Shown in pieces: positions 16,322 to 25,556 of a DNA stretch of 64,000 nucleotides. The stretch's first letter is position 1. The number at the start of each line of letters is the position of its first letter. The notes under the pieces were generated by a model that saw only the letters and a program-made list of their open reading frames with translations, did not search any database and had not been told where the DNA came from. The DNA lies in the NCBI RefSeq assembly GCF_000737765.1, contig NZ_JPRI01000001.1, positions 930,001-994,000 on the forward strand, given 5' to 3'. A program made the translations under genes and the position numbers. This DNA comes from Chryseobacterium vrystaatense. GTDB taxonomy: Bacteria > Bacteroidota > Bacteroidia > Flavobacteriales > Weeksellaceae.

Positions 16322-18055
16322 ATGGCTAAAAACATAGCAGAGCAGATTGTTGAAATGCTCGAAAATGCCAATGTGAAAAGAATCTATGCAGTAACCGGCG
16401 ACAGTCTTAACCATCTTAATATTGCCGTTAAAAAAAGCAGCATCGAATGGATTCATGTCAGACATGAAGAAGTGGGAGCTTATGCAGCAGCGGCAGAAGC
16501 TGAACTTGATGGTTTTGCGGTATGCGCGGGAAGTTGTGGCCCGGGACATGTTCATTTAATCAATGGAGTCTATGAAGCACACAAATCTCACGTGCCGATG
16601 CTTGTCATAGCCTCTACCATTCCGAGTGATGAAATGGGAATGGATTACTTTCAGGAAACCAATACCATAAAACTTTTTGATGACTGCAGTCACTATAACC
16701 AGATGATCACAAGACCTGAGCAGGTACAGAGAACCCTGCAGACGGCCATTCAGCATGCTATTTCAAAGAAAGGGGTTGCTGTGATAGGACTTCCCGGAGA
16801 TGTGTCGGAACTGGATGCCGAAGAAGGATCTACTTCTACACAAATATTCAGAACCAATCCTGTAATCCGGCCTTCTGATGATGAGCTGAAAAGTCTTGCG
16901 AATCTAATCAATGAAAGTAAAAAAGTGACACTGTATTGCGGAATTGGCGCGGGAGAAGCGAATGCTGAGGTGGTGGAGCTGTCAAAGCTTTTAAAAGCTC
17001 CTGTTGGTTACTCATTCCGTGGAAAAATGGCCATTCAGCCCAATAACCCAAATGAGGTGGGACTTACCGGGCTTTTAGGATTTCCATCAGCATATCACGC
17101 AATGCATGAGGCTGATCTTGTATTGCTGCTTGGGACCGATTTTCCCTATCAAAAATTCATGCCGGTCAAGAATAAAATTGTCCAGATTGACGAAAGCCCG
17201 GAAAGATTGGGCAGAAGAGCGAAGCTGGAACTGGGATTGGCAGGCGATGTCAAAGAGACGATAAAAGCCTTGCTTCCTCTGCTTGAAGAAAAAAAAGATG
17301 TTCATTTCCTTAACGAACAGTTGGCGTTTTATGAAAAAGTAAAAGAAAGTCAACTCGAATATGTAAAAGACTTTGGAAAGGAAGATGCTATTCAACCCGA
17401 ATATGTGGCACATACTTTAGACCAACTGGCTAAAAAAGACGCCATTTTTACGGTAGATACAGGAATGTGCTGCGTATGGGGAGCCAGATTTATTACCGGA
17501 ACAGGTGAAAGAAAAATGCTGGGCTCTTTCAATCACGGATCTATGGCCAATGCGATGCCGATGGCTATTGGAGCATCACTGGCACATCCTGGTAGAGAAG
17601 TAATTGCAATGTGCGGAGACGGAGGATTGTCTATGCTTCTGGGAGACATGGCAACCATCTTTCAGTATAAACTTCCTGTAAAACTTATTGTTTTCAATAA
17701 CAGAACCCTGGGAATGGTAAAGCTGGAAATGGAAGTAGGTGGTATGCCTGATAATGAAACCGATATGATCAACCCTGATTTTGCGATGGTAGCACAGGCG
17801 ATGGGCTATCCTGGAAAGAATGTTCACAAACCTGAGGAAGTAGAAAGTGCGATTAAAGAATGTTTGGCTTATAATGGACCTTATCTTCTTAATATCTTCA
17901 CGAATCCCAATGCGCTGGCTCTTCCTCCAAAAATAGACTTTGATCAGGTATTGGGGATGACCAAATCAATGGCTCAGCTCATGCTCGGAGGTAAAATGGA
18001 AGAAGTTCTGGATACCGTAAAAACCAACTATAAACATATTAAAGGACTGCTGTAA
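16322..18055 (+). CDS. poxB: Thiamine-diphosphate pyruvate oxidase/dehydrogenase (PoxB-like)
   Basis: 577 residues, close to E. coli PoxB (572). The catalytic glutamate is Glu50 (VRHEEVGAYAAA). The central FAD-binding domain is followed by the ThDP motif, starting GDGGLSMLLGDM and ending VFNNRTLG. PoxB oxidatively decarboxylates pyruvate to acetate and CO2 and passes electrons to the quinone pool at the membrane. The C-terminal 25 residues (MEEVLDTVKTNYKHIKGLL) are amphipathic, like the membrane-association helix of PoxB. It shares one base with the following MFS gene (TAATG), so the two are translationally coupled. Other ThDP enzymes such as acetolactate synthase are less likely given the length and close motif match. 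Confidence 0.88.
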   Translation: MAKNIAEQIVEMLENANVKRIYAVTGDSLNHLNIAVKKSSIEWIHVRHEEVGAYAAAAEAELDGFAVCAGSCGPGHVHLINGVYEAHKSHVPMLVIASTIPSDEMGMDYFQETNTIKLFDDCSHYNQMITRPEQVQRTLQTAIQHAISKKGVAVIGLPGDVSELDAEEGSTSTQIFRTNPVIRPSDDELKSLANLINESKKVTLYCGIGAGEANAEVVELSKLLKAPVGYSFRGKMAIQPNNPNEVGLTGLLGFPSAYHAMHEADLVLLLGTDFPYQKFMPVKNKIVQIDESPERLGRRAKLELGLAGDVKETIKALLPLLEEKKDVHFLNEQLAFYEKVKESQLEYVKDFGKEDAIQPEYVAHTLDQLAKKDAIFTVDTGMCCVWGARFITGTGERKMLGSFNHGSMANAMPMAIGASLAHPGREVIAMCGDGGLSMLLGDMATIFQYKLPVKLIVFNNRTLGMVKLEMEVGGMPDNETDMINPDFAMVAQAMGYPGKNVHKPEEVESAIKECLAYNGPYLLNIFTNPNALALPPKIDFDQVLGMTKSMAQLMLGGKMEEVLDTVKTNYKHIKGLL

Positions 18056-19299
18056 TGAGTGCTTCCTTAAAAAGATTTTACATAATTGCCTGGGTATTCG
18101 GGCTGGTATTTTATTTTCTGGATTATGTAGTCCGTTCTGCTCCGGCAGTAATGATTCCGCAGCTGGTCAATAACTTCAGTACTACGGAACTCAAGCTTGT
18201 CAGTTTGATTGGAACCTATTATTATACCTATTCTACATGCAGTTTGATTGCCGGAATGGCTTTGGATAAGTTCGGTGGAAAGAGATCTCTTTTTGCCGGA
18301 GCATTAATTTTAGGGATAGGTTGTTTGCTATTTCTCGCATCTGCCTATTCTGGCGGAGTAATGGGAAGGTTGCTCCAGGGGGCAGGTTGTGCTTTTGCAT
18401 TTCCGGGCTGTGTTTATCTGGCAAGTAAAGGGTTTTCTTCAAAATCTCTGGCTACCGCAGTAGGATTTACTCAGTGTATCGGAATGCTGGGCGGTACCGC
18501 AGGGCAGTTTGTGGTAGGACCTTGGGTAGAAGAAGGGGTCAATATCAATACTTTCTGGCTTTGGTCAGGGATCATTACCGTGATTACAGCGTTTTGCCTT
18601 TTTTTTGTTACTCCCGGAGAGAAACAGTCTGATGCAGACTCAGGTGCTGATGTAAAAAAAGTAGGATATTTAGAGCCGTATAAGATCGTTTTTAAAAATC
18701 CTCAATCGTGGTTATGTGGTCTTATTTCCGGACTTCTCTTTGCGCCTACTACCATATTTGCAATGACATGGGGAGTTGCTTTCTTTGAAAAGGATAAAGG
18801 CTTTGTGTTTCATGATGCAGCTATCACGAGTGCAATGGTTGCTTTTGGGTGGGTATTCGGATGTCCGCTTTTAGGTTTTATTACAGATAAAATAGGAAGA
18901 AGAAAGCCGGTCTTGATTGGTGGTGCGATTATAATGATTTTGAGCTTTTTACAGTTAGTGTATCTTCCCGAGCTTTATCCTGCGAAGATCAGTATGTTTA
19001 TTTTCGGACTTGGCTCAGGAGCTGCAATGATTCCTTATTCTATCATTAAAGAAGCCAATCCTGACTATGTAAAAGGCAGTGCGACTGGCGCCATTAATTT
19101 TATCACCTTTGGGGTAACAACATTGGTGAGTCCTTTGTTCAGCAGATGGTTTGGCAAAAACCTGGGAGTGTCTTCCGGAGATATGCATTTTCAGTATTCC
19201 GTATTGTTTTGGATAGGCGGAATTATTCTGGCTGTTTTAATTTCGCTTCTTTTAAAAGAAACGGGAAGTAAAGCACAGGTCCAGACTGCAAAAATTTAA
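18055..19299 (+). CDS. MFS transporter coupled to poxB
   Basis: 414 residues with 12 predicted hydrophobic segments. The MFS signature loop between helices 2 and 3 reads MALDKFGGKRSL, and the equivalent loop in the second half reads FITDKIGRRKPV. The N-terminus (WVFGLVFYFLDYVVRSAPAVM) resembles the anion/carboxylate transporters of the D-galactonate/glucarate and oxalate groups. The one-base overlap with poxB suggests transport of its substrate or product (pyruvate, acetate or another carboxylate), an inference from context only. Confidence 0.85.
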   Translation: MSASLKRFYIIAWVFGLVFYFLDYVVRSAPAVMIPQLVNNFSTTELKLVSLIGTYYYTYSTCSLIAGMALDKFGGKRSLFAGALILGIGCLLFLASAYSGGVMGRLLQGAGCAFAFPGCVYLASKGFSSKSLATAVGFTQCIGMLGGTAGQFVVGPWVEEGVNINTFWLWSGIITVITAFCLFFVTPGEKQSDADSGADVKKVGYLEPYKIVFKNPQSWLCGLISGLLFAPTTIFAMTWGVAFFEKDKGFVFHDAAITSAMVAFGWVFGCPLLGFITDKIGRRKPVLIGGAIIMILSFLQLVYLPELYPAKISMFIFGLGSGAAMIPYSIIKEANPDYVKGSATGAINFITFGVTTLVSPLFSRWFGKNLGVSSGDMHFQYSVLFWIGGIILAVLISLLLKETGSKAQVQTAKI

Positions 19300-19319
19300 A
19301 TTAACTCCATTATTATAGT

Positions 19320-19349
19320 AAAAACTTCGGGTAAAAGCCTGAAGTTTTT
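19320..19349 (+). terminator. Terminator of the poxB-MFS operon
   Basis: AAAAACTTCGGG pairs with CCTGAAGTTTTT (one G-T) around TAAAAG, followed by CTTTTTT. Confidence 0.8.
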
Positions 19350-19374
19350 CTTTTTTAGAAGGCATTTAAATAAT

Positions 19375-19382
19375 TATCTTTG
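19375..19382 (+). promoter_or_regulatory. Promoter -7 box for the TonB-C-like gene cluster
   Basis: TATCTTTG matches TAnnTTTG, 36 bases before the first start codon of the cluster. Confidence 0.55.
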
Positions 19383-19417
19383 TTAACGGAATTTTAATAA
19401 CTAATGAATACAGTTCT

Positions 19418-19900
19418 ATGAAAGCTTTTACATTATTTATAGCACTGCTGCTAGCTAATTTTACATGGGCACAGCAGGACATTGAAGAAAGAGGGGACAA
19501 TCAGGTGACAGAAGCCAATAAAAACCTTTTAAAAATCGAAATAAAAGAACCGCTTCTACAGGTAGCTGTAAAGTGCAATGATTTTAAACCAGCTGCATTT
19601 GAAGGAGGTGTTGTTGTTTACAAAGATACCCTTCAGAAATTTATGTTTGAGTACCTGAATTCAGATTTTTATATACTGAACGGAGATTTTACTTTTACTC
19701 TTACTGTAGATCAGACCGGAAAGGTGACGAATATTGAAGGAACCCCAAAAGTAGCCAACAGCAATTACTTTTTTGAGGATATGAAATATGTGGTAAGACG
19801 GATTAAAAAGAACTGGATCCCGGCTTCATGCAACGGACAGCCTGTTACGTCACAAATTAAAATTAAAATGAATCTTGCTTCGATATCAACAGATTTATAA
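19418..19900 (+). CDS. Secreted TonB C-terminal-like protein, copy 1
   Basis: 160 residues with a signal peptide ending FTWAQ. The C-terminal 75 residues follow the TonB C-terminal domain pattern: FTLTVDQTGKVTNIEG, a central helix (DMKYVVRRIKKNW), then IPASCNGQPVTSQIKIKMNL. There is no N-terminal membrane anchor or proline-rich spanner, so it is not a functional TonB energy transducer. Such stand-alone secreted TonB-C domains are frequent in Chryseobacterium, with unknown roles. It is the first of three adjacent paralogues and lies nine bases before the second. Confidence 0.75.
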   Translation: MKAFTLFIALLLANFTWAQQDIEERGDNQVTEANKNLLKIEIKEPLLQVAVKCNDFKPAAFEGGVVVYKDTLQKFMFEYLNSDFYILNGDFTFTLTVDQTGKVTNIEGTPKVANSNYFFEDMKYVVRRIKKNWIPASCNGQPVTSQIKIKMNLASISTDL

Positions 19901-19909
19901 ACTAATCAC

Positions 19910-20320
19910 ATGAAAAAATATCTTTTATTACTGCCTTTACTTTTCATTGGAGTTAAGGGTTTCTCTCAGTTGGCAACACAGACAGAGGTAACGGAATATA
20001 CCCAAAGGGCAGAGTTTCCGGGTGGCGAAGAAGCTTTCAAAAAACAATTCATGGATATGCTTTATGCTTATGTAGATACCCAGAGTTATGCCATCAATGG
20101 AAAAGTAACTTTTGTGATCAATATCTCAGCAGAAGGTAAAATGAATCGCTTCGACATGCTTCCCAAGATCAAGAACAGTGAAATGTTTATGGATGATGTA
20201 AAATATGCCATGAAAAAGATCAAAGGAAAATGGAAGCCTGCTATGAAGGGCGATACTCCTGTAGACTCCAAGGTTATTTTTAAGGTTGACTTCACGACCA
20301 ATGGGTATGACCATGATTAG
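19910..20320 (+). CDS. Secreted TonB C-terminal-like protein, copy 2
   Basis: 136 residues with a signal peptide (MKKYLLLLPLLFIGVKGFSQ). The mature domain begins with EFPGGEEAFKKQF, a motif typical of the Bacteroidota TonB-C group, followed by VTFVINISAEGKMNRF and VKYAMKKIKGKWKPAMKGDTPV. It shares this plan with copies 1 and 3. It overlaps the start of copy 3 by eight bases, indicating an operon. No function is assigned beyond periplasmic or surface location. Confidence 0.75.
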   Translation: MKKYLLLLPLLFIGVKGFSQLATQTEVTEYTQRAEFPGGEEAFKKQFMDMLYAYVDTQSYAINGKVTFVINISAEGKMNRFDMLPKIKNSEMFMDDVKYAMKKIKGKWKPAMKGDTPVDSKVIFKVDFTTNGYDHD

Positions 20321-20686
20321 AGTACTGTCTCTATTTGTATTTCTGCTTTTTGTCAAATTATCAGGACAGGAAAATGGAAAGGATTCCCTGAACAGGGCTA
20401 TGCCTGGAGGAATGGGAGCTTTTAGGGCTGATGTGGAAAGCAGATTGATCTCAGTGATTTTATCTGGAATGAACCTTTTAATCTGGTCGTAAAATTCCAG
20501 ATTAGCAAAGAAGGAAAAATGGAAAATATAAAGCTGGTACATTCTTCCGGAAATGCGGAATTCGACGAAAGAATTCTTTATGGAGTTAAAAGATTGAGAA
20601 AGAAAAAATGGGCGCCGGCAAAAAGAAATGGAAAGCCTGTAGAATCTTATTATTCAATTCCAATGACTTTCCATCCTCCGCAATAA
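20313..20686 (+). pseudogene. Third TonB C-terminal-like protein, frameshifted
   Basis: The gene starts at the ATG at 20313 with a signal peptide (MIRVLSLFVFLLFVKLSGQ) and the family motif AMPGGMGAFRADVESRL. That frame then stops at 20490-20492. The rest of the domain continues in the -1 frame from about 20441: IDLSDFIWNEPFNLVVKFQ, ISKEGKMENIKLV, GVKRLRKKKWAPAKRNGKPV, ending at the TAA at 20684-20686. Aligned to copy 2 the two parts are contiguous, so one base appears to have been lost near 20441-20450. This could be a real pseudogene, phase-type variation or a sequencing error. Confidence 0.8.
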
Positions 20687-20714
20687 TCTCCTGCCATTCT
20701 GTCACAATATTTTG

Positions 20715-20722
20715 TATCTTTG
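20715..20722 (+). promoter_or_regulatory. Promoter -7 box of the miaB operon
   Basis: TATCTTTG fits TAnnTTTG. Transcription would begin near 20728, about 65 bases before miaB. Confidence 0.6.
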
Positions 20723-20790
20723 CAGACTAATCTGTTTAGGGGTAAAAATTCATGAGATCAACTTTTGAATATTGAAGCCTGAACATCAAA

Positions 20791-22236
20791 TTGATTACAG
20801 TGCAGGAAAAATATATAGACGAAACAAAACAGGGAGAAGCTTTTGCCATCGCTGAAAAGCCCGAAAATTCTAAAAAACTTTTTTTAGAAAGCTACGGCTG
20901 CCAGATGAATTTCTCTGATTCTGAAATTGTTGCATCTATTCTTAATGAGCAGGGGTACAATACCACGCTGAAAGTTGAAGAAGCAGACCTTATCCTTTTA
21001 AATACCTGTTCTATCCGTGAAAAAGCTGAGCAGACCGTAAGAATGCGTCTCTCTCAGTTCAAAAATCTGAAAAAAGAAAGGCCAAGCATGACGGTCGGTG
21101 TTTTGGGGTGTATGGCGGAACGTTTAAAAACCAAGTTCTTAGAAGAAGAACAGTTGGTTGATCTCGTTGTAGGACCGGATGCTTACAGAGATCTTCCAAA
21201 CCTTCTGAAGGAAACTGAGGATGGAAGGGATGCGATTAATGTGATTCTTTCAAAAGAAGAAACCTACGCAGATATTAATCCCGTTCGTTTGGGAGGAAAT
21301 GGCGTTACAGCTTTTGTAACCATTACCAGAGGATGTGATAATATGTGCACCTTCTGTGTAGTGCCTTTTACCAGAGGTAGAGAAAGGAGCCGGGATCCGC
21401 ACTCTATTATTCAGGAATGTAAAAACCTTTTAGATAACGGATATAAAGAAATTACGCTTTTAGGACAGAATGTAGACTCTTACTTATGGTATGGAGGAGG
21501 TCCTAAAAAAGACTTTGTGAAAGCTTCTGAAATGCAGAAAGCAACAGCCGTTGATTTTGCACAATTGCTTGAATTGGTTGCTAAGGCAGTTCCTGAAATG
21601 AGAATCAGATTCTCGACATCAAACCCTCAGGATATGAGCCTTGACGTATTCAGAATGATCGCAAAACATGATAACATCTGTAATTATGTTCACCTTCCTG
21701 TACAGAGCGGGAGCAACAATATGCTTCTGGCGATGAACAGGCAGCATACCCGGGAAGAATATTTGGATTTAATTAGAAAAGCAAAGGAAATTGTTCCTGA
21801 TATTGCTTTTTCACAGGATATGATTATTGGTTTCTGTAATGAAACTGAAGAAGACCACCAGGATACATTAAGTCTGATGAAAGAAGTGGAGTATGACTAC
21901 GGTTATATGTTCGCCTATTCAGAAAGACCGGGAACACCGGCGCATAAAAAGATGGAGGACAATATTCCATTTGAGGTGAAACAGAAACGTCTGAACGAGG
22001 TCATTGAACTTCAGCGCGAATTATCCAGAAAAAGGATGGAGACTTACGTAGGAAGAACACACCAGATTCTGATCGAAGGAACTTCCAGAAAGAACGAAAA
22101 CCAGTGGAAAGGAAGAAATTCACAGAATGCAGTTTGTGTATTTGATATGCTGGAAGGACAGAAAATAGGTGACATTGTGAACGTTTTTGTCTATGACAAT
22201 ACACAGGGCACACTTTTAGGGAGAACAGCGGAATAA
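20791..22236 (+). CDS. miaB: tRNA-2-methylthio-N6-dimethylallyladenosine synthase
   Basis: 481 residues. The N-terminal UPF0004 domain carries cysteines in SYGCQMNFSDSE, LNTCSIREKAE and LGCMAERL. The radical SAM motif is CDNMCTFCVVPFTRGRERSR. The C-terminal TRAM domain includes YVGRTHQILIEG and ends TLLGRTAE. MiaB adds a methylthio group to i6A37 of tRNAs reading UNN codons. No ATG is available before the conserved start: TTG at 20791 or GTG at 20800 must be used, and the GTG (giving MQEKYIDE) is a credible alternative. It leads a long operon extending to 28124. Confidence 0.95.
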   Translation: MITVQEKYIDETKQGEAFAIAEKPENSKKLFLESYGCQMNFSDSEIVASILNEQGYNTTLKVEEADLILLNTCSIREKAEQTVRMRLSQFKNLKKERPSMTVGVLGCMAERLKTKFLEEEQLVDLVVGPDAYRDLPNLLKETEDGRDAINVILSKEETYADINPVRLGGNGVTAFVTITRGCDNMCTFCVVPFTRGRERSRDPHSIIQECKNLLDNGYKEITLLGQNVDSYLWYGGGPKKDFVKASEMQKATAVDFAQLLELVAKAVPEMRIRFSTSNPQDMSLDVFRMIAKHDNICNYVHLPVQSGSNNMLLAMNRQHTREEYLDLIRKAKEIVPDIAFSQDMIIGFCNETEEDHQDTLSLMKEVEYDYGYMFAYSERPGTPAHKKMEDNIPFEVKQKRLNEVIELQRELSRKRMETYVGRTHQILIEGTSRKNENQWKGRNSQNAVCVFDMLEGQKIGDIVNVFVYDNTQGTLLGRTAE

Positions 22237-22242
22237 TTTAAG

Positions 22243-22758
22243 ATGTTGATCAAGGCGGCTTTTTTCTCTGCATTCTTTTCTTTTGTACTGATGTCATGTC
22301 AGACTGAAAAGAGCATGAGCAAATATCCGGGAACTGTTGGAGATATTGAATTTGACGAAAAGCTGGACGATCCTGTTTTTAAAAAATGTACATCAGATAA
22401 GCTTGTCAATCTTCAGTATTATCAGGGATCAAAACAGTTTGATTATAAAGGAGAGAAATTAGCCATTATAGAAAAACTGGAAAAAGAAAAAATATCTTCC
22501 AAAAATAAAATGAACGGTTATATTACCGTAAGATTTTTAGTAAATTGTGAAGGAAAAACAGGACTGTTCAGAGTTCAGCAGATGACTACAGAGCTGAAAG
22601 GAATGGTTCAGGATAAAGAGCTTGAAGACATGTTGCTTCGGTTTACAAAATCTCTTGATGGCTGGATTCCCAAAGAGATAAAAGGTTTTAAAGTAGGCTA
22701 TTATCAATATTTAACCTATAAAATTGAAAATGGAAAAGTTTCAGAGGTATTACCTTAG
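22243..22758 (+). CDS. Lipoprotein of unknown function, TonB-C-like
   Basis: 171 residues with a lipoprotein signal (VLMSC lipobox, Cys19). The mature part has GYITVRFLVNCEGKTGLFRV and a WIP element. These resemble the strand-helix-strand plan of the secreted TonB-C proteins upstream, but the similarity is loose. It begins seven bases after miaB and its end overlaps the next gene by 29 bases, so it is co-transcribed. No catalytic motif was seen. Confidence 0.7.
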   Translation: MLIKAAFFSAFFSFVLMSCQTEKSMSKYPGTVGDIEFDEKLDDPVFKKCTSDKLVNLQYYQGSKQFDYKGEKLAIIEKLEKEKISSKNKMNGYITVRFLVNCEGKTGLFRVQQMTTELKGMVQDKELEDMLLRFTKSLDGWIPKEIKGFKVGYYQYLTYKIENGKVSEVLP

Positions 22759-23527
22759 CTTTTTGCTTCTTATCGTTTATACCAATACTATTGCACAGGT
22801 TAACTGTAATGCAGTAGAGGGAGAGAACTGCAAAAAAGCCTGTGAGTTATACAACTGGGCTTCAGACAGACAGGGCAGCAGGGAATCTCAGGAAGCTTTT
22901 GATAAAGCTATTGGGCTCTGCCCGGATTTTTCCAATTCCTATATGGAAAAAGCCGTTCCTTATCTTAAGAACGGAGATTTTGTCTCCTGGAAATTCCTAA
23001 TTGATAAAGCGGTTGCAGCAGATCCTAAAATGCACCTTGGATACAGAGGCTGGTGCAAGTTTCAGTTTCTGCGCGACTACAACGGAGCCATCAAAGACTT
23101 AGAAGATTTAAAAATATACTATCCTGATGATCTCGGGCGATCCTTAAATGGAGATTATCATTTAGAGGTGGTGAAGGCCATGTCTTACAGTGCTTTAGGT
23201 CAGAAAGAAAAAGCGGTAGGTATTATCGAAAAACTTCTCGCTTCGAAAGGATACTTTAAAGGGATGTATGACCACTACCAGTTGGGAGTAACATACTTTG
23301 AACTCGGAAGATATGACAAAGCTTCAGAAAATTTTGAAAAGCAGAGCAAAGAATATGACTTTGCCGAGAACATATATTTTAAAAGTAAAGTTTCTAAAAT
23401 CAGAAACAAAGATTATTTGGATTTAAAGAAGTTAGCATTGGCAACTTATGATGAAGGCAGAACTATGAAAGATGTCTACACTCATCACTTTAACAAAGTC
23501 TACAGAAAACAGATTGCAGAACTGTAG
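22730..23527 (+). CDS. Secreted TPR-like protein
   Basis: 265 residues from the ATG at 22730 (a TTG lies two codons earlier). A signal peptide ends NTIAQ, followed by a cysteine-rich start (CNAVEGENCKKACELYNW) and helix-turn-helix repeats of TPR type: SRESQEAFDKAIGLCPDFSN, YNGAIKDLEDLKIYYPDD, ALGQKEKAVGIIEKLL and FELGRYDKASENFEKQ. It overlaps the lipoprotein gene and precedes the sigma54 activator by 32 bases. TPRs suggest protein binding in the periplasm; the partner is unknown. Confidence 0.75.
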   Translation: MEKFQRYYLSFLLLIVYTNTIAQVNCNAVEGENCKKACELYNWASDRQGSRESQEAFDKAIGLCPDFSNSYMEKAVPYLKNGDFVSWKFLIDKAVAADPKMHLGYRGWCKFQFLRDYNGAIKDLEDLKIYYPDDLGRSLNGDYHLEVVKAMSYSALGQKEKAVGIIEKLLASKGYFKGMYDHYQLGVTYFELGRYDKASENFEKQSKEYDFAENIYFKSKVSKIRNKDYLDLKKLALATYDEGRTMKDVYTHHFNKVYRKQIAEL

Positions 23528-23559
23528 ATTATTTTAAATCAATAATCAAAAATTTACTT

Positions 23560-24846
23560 ATGAGCAGCGACTTACAAAACATAAAAAATAGATTCGGTAT
23601 CATTGGAAACTTTCCTGCACTGAACAGAGCCCTAGAAAAAGCAATTCAGGTTGCACCTACGGATATTTCTGTTCTGGTGATTGGGGAAAGCGGTGTTGGG
23701 AAAGAATTTATCCCAAAAATTATTCATTCAGAATCAAAAAGAAAACATCAGCCATATATTGTAGTCAATTGTGGTGCGATACCTGAAGGAACCATAGACT
23801 CTGAATTATTCGGGCACGAAAAAGGAGCTTTTACAGGAGCTACAGCCACCAGAAAAGGATACTTTGAAGTGGCAGATGGAGGGACCATCTTCCTCGATGA
23901 GGTGGGAGAGCTTCCTCTGCAGACTCAGGTTCGCCTTTTAAGAGTTTTGGAAAGTGGCGAATTTATGAAAGTAGGTTCTTCACAGGTTCAGAAGACCAAT
24001 GTAAGGATTGTGGCGGCTACCAATGTCAATATGATGAAGGCTATTCATGACGGAAGATTTAGGGAAGATTTATTTTACCGTTTAAATACCGTTCAGATCG
24101 ACATGCCTCCTTTAAGAGAAAGAAAAGGAGATATTCATCTGCTATTCAGGAAGTTTTCGATAGATTTTGCAGAAAAATACAGAATGCCGGAACTGGAGCT
24201 TGAGCCCAGTGCTGTTCATTATATTGAAAATTATGCCTTTCCCGGAAATATCCGTCAGTTAAGAAATCTGGTAGAGCAGATGACTGTGGTAGAAAGAAAC
24301 CGCGAAATAACAGTCGAGAAGCTCGCTGAATATATTCCTATGGAAACCCATCTTCCGATGGTTGTTAATAATCAGAATGCGCAGAAGCAGAATGATTTCG
24401 GAAGTGAAAGAGAAATTATGTACAAAATTCTCTTTGATATGAGAAGTGACATTAATGATTTAAAATCGCTAACTTCAGAACTGATTAAGAACAGAGGAAC
24501 AGCCGATTTAAGCAATCAGGAAAAGAATCTGATCAACAGGATTTATTCTGCAGAACAGTCTCAGCCGGTAGCCCAGAACTCACTGCTGTATTTTGAAGAA
24601 AAATCACCGGTAGTGCAGTCAGCACCAACTATTATTTCAAATGCTGATGACAGCTATGAAGATATAGAAGATATAGAAATAGAAGAAAACAGACCAGAAT
24701 CCTTATCGCTTCAGAATAATGAAAAAGATCTGATCATAAAAGCTTTAGAGAAGCACAAAGGACGAAGAAACAGAGCCGCTGACGAATTGGGGATTTCACA
24801 GAGAACTTTATACAGAAAAATAAAACAATATAATTTAGAGGACTAA
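23560..24846 (+). CDS. Sigma54-dependent transcriptional activator lacking a receiver domain
   Basis: 428 residues. The AAA+ domain starts at once: Walker A GESGVGKE at 42-49, the sigma54-contact loop GAFTGA at 89-94, Walker B GGTIFLDEVGELP, and the arginine-finger region FREDLFYRLN. A long linker follows, with an acidic patch (DDSYEDIEDIEIEEN), and then a Fis-type helix-turn-helix at the C-terminus (KHKGRRNRAADELGISQRTL). There is no receiver, GAF or PAS domain, so activity is probably controlled by a partner protein, as for PspF. It sits in an envelope operon between a TPR protein and lptE, suggesting control of envelope genes. RpoN is not in this window. Confidence 0.92.
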   Translation: MSSDLQNIKNRFGIIGNFPALNRALEKAIQVAPTDISVLVIGESGVGKEFIPKIIHSESKRKHQPYIVVNCGAIPEGTIDSELFGHEKGAFTGATATRKGYFEVADGGTIFLDEVGELPLQTQVRLLRVLESGEFMKVGSSQVQKTNVRIVAATNVNMMKAIHDGRFREDLFYRLNTVQIDMPPLRERKGDIHLLFRKFSIDFAEKYRMPELELEPSAVHYIENYAFPGNIRQLRNLVEQMTVVERNREITVEKLAEYIPMETHLPMVVNNQNAQKQNDFGSEREIMYKILFDMRSDINDLKSLTSELIKNRGTADLSNQEKNLINRIYSAEQSQPVAQNSLLYFEEKSPVVQSAPTIISNADDSYEDIEDIEIEENRPESLSLQNNEKDLIIKALEKHKGRRNRAADELGISQRTLYRKIKQYNLED

Positions 24847-24854
24847 AAAGCGGA

Positions 24855-25556
24855 ATGAAGAATTTAGAGTTGCTGAATGTAAAAGAATATAATTTCAATA
24901 TAGGAAAGTATCTGTCCGAAGGGACTGAACTTTTTAAAAAAGATATAGGCGGGTTCATTGTTGCCACGCTGCTTCTGTTCGTGATGAGTTTTATTCCTTT
25001 CTGTGGAATTCTGGGATTAGGTAACTTCTATAAAATTTGTAAGAAAGTAGATGAAGGTCAGCAGGTTTCAGCAGGAGATATTTTCGACTTTACAGATTTT
25101 GTAGTATATCTGAAATTGTTTCTGCTTATTTTTGCAGTATGTATCGTTATCATGTTCCCGGTCATATTTTCATTACTTCCGCTCATGCTTGTGGCAGGTG
25201 TTGACGGAGAGAATGTATCAAATGGCGATTCTGCTTTATTTGCTGGCGGAATGGGAGTGTGGTTCTTGTTGATGATTGTTTTAATAGCTGCGGTTTCTAT
25301 ATCGATGTATTTTGTACAGCCTTTGATTTCGGTATACAGAGTTACAAGTGTAAGAGAAGCCTACAGGCTCTCATGGAAAATAGCCAGAAGAAATTTTTTT
25401 AAGATCTTTTTATTCTCCATTGTAGTAGGATTCATTTCTCAGCTTGGAATGATGGTATGTGGAATAGGGTTGCTTTTTTCTATACCTTTGGGAATATGTA
25501 TTAAGTATGCCGCTTATAAAGATGTTTTGGAGTCGTTAAATCAAAAAATGGTATGA
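24855..25556 (+). CDS. Multi-pass membrane protein
   Basis: 233 residues with about six hydrophobic segments (GGFIVATLLLFVMSF, LKLFLLIFAVCIVIMFPVIF, VWFLLMIVLIAAVSISMYF, FLFSIVVGFISQLGMMVCGI). The loop VREAYRLSWKIARRNFFK resembles the glycerophosphodiester phosphodiesterase membrane-domain and DUF975 type proteins. No catalytic motif is present. It starts nine bases after the sigma54 activator and overlaps lptE by four bases (ATGA), so all three are co-expressed. The role is unknown, presumably in the inner membrane. Confidence 0.7.
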   Translation: MKNLELLNVKEYNFNIGKYLSEGTELFKKDIGGFIVATLLLFVMSFIPFCGILGLGNFYKICKKVDEGQQVSAGDIFDFTDFVVYLKLFLLIFAVCIVIMFPVIFSLLPLMLVAGVDGENVSNGDSALFAGGMGVWFLLMIVLIAAVSISMYFVQPLISVYRVTSVREAYRLSWKIARRNFFKIFLFSIVVGFISQLGMMVCGIGLLFSIPLGICIKYAAYKDVLESLNQKMV

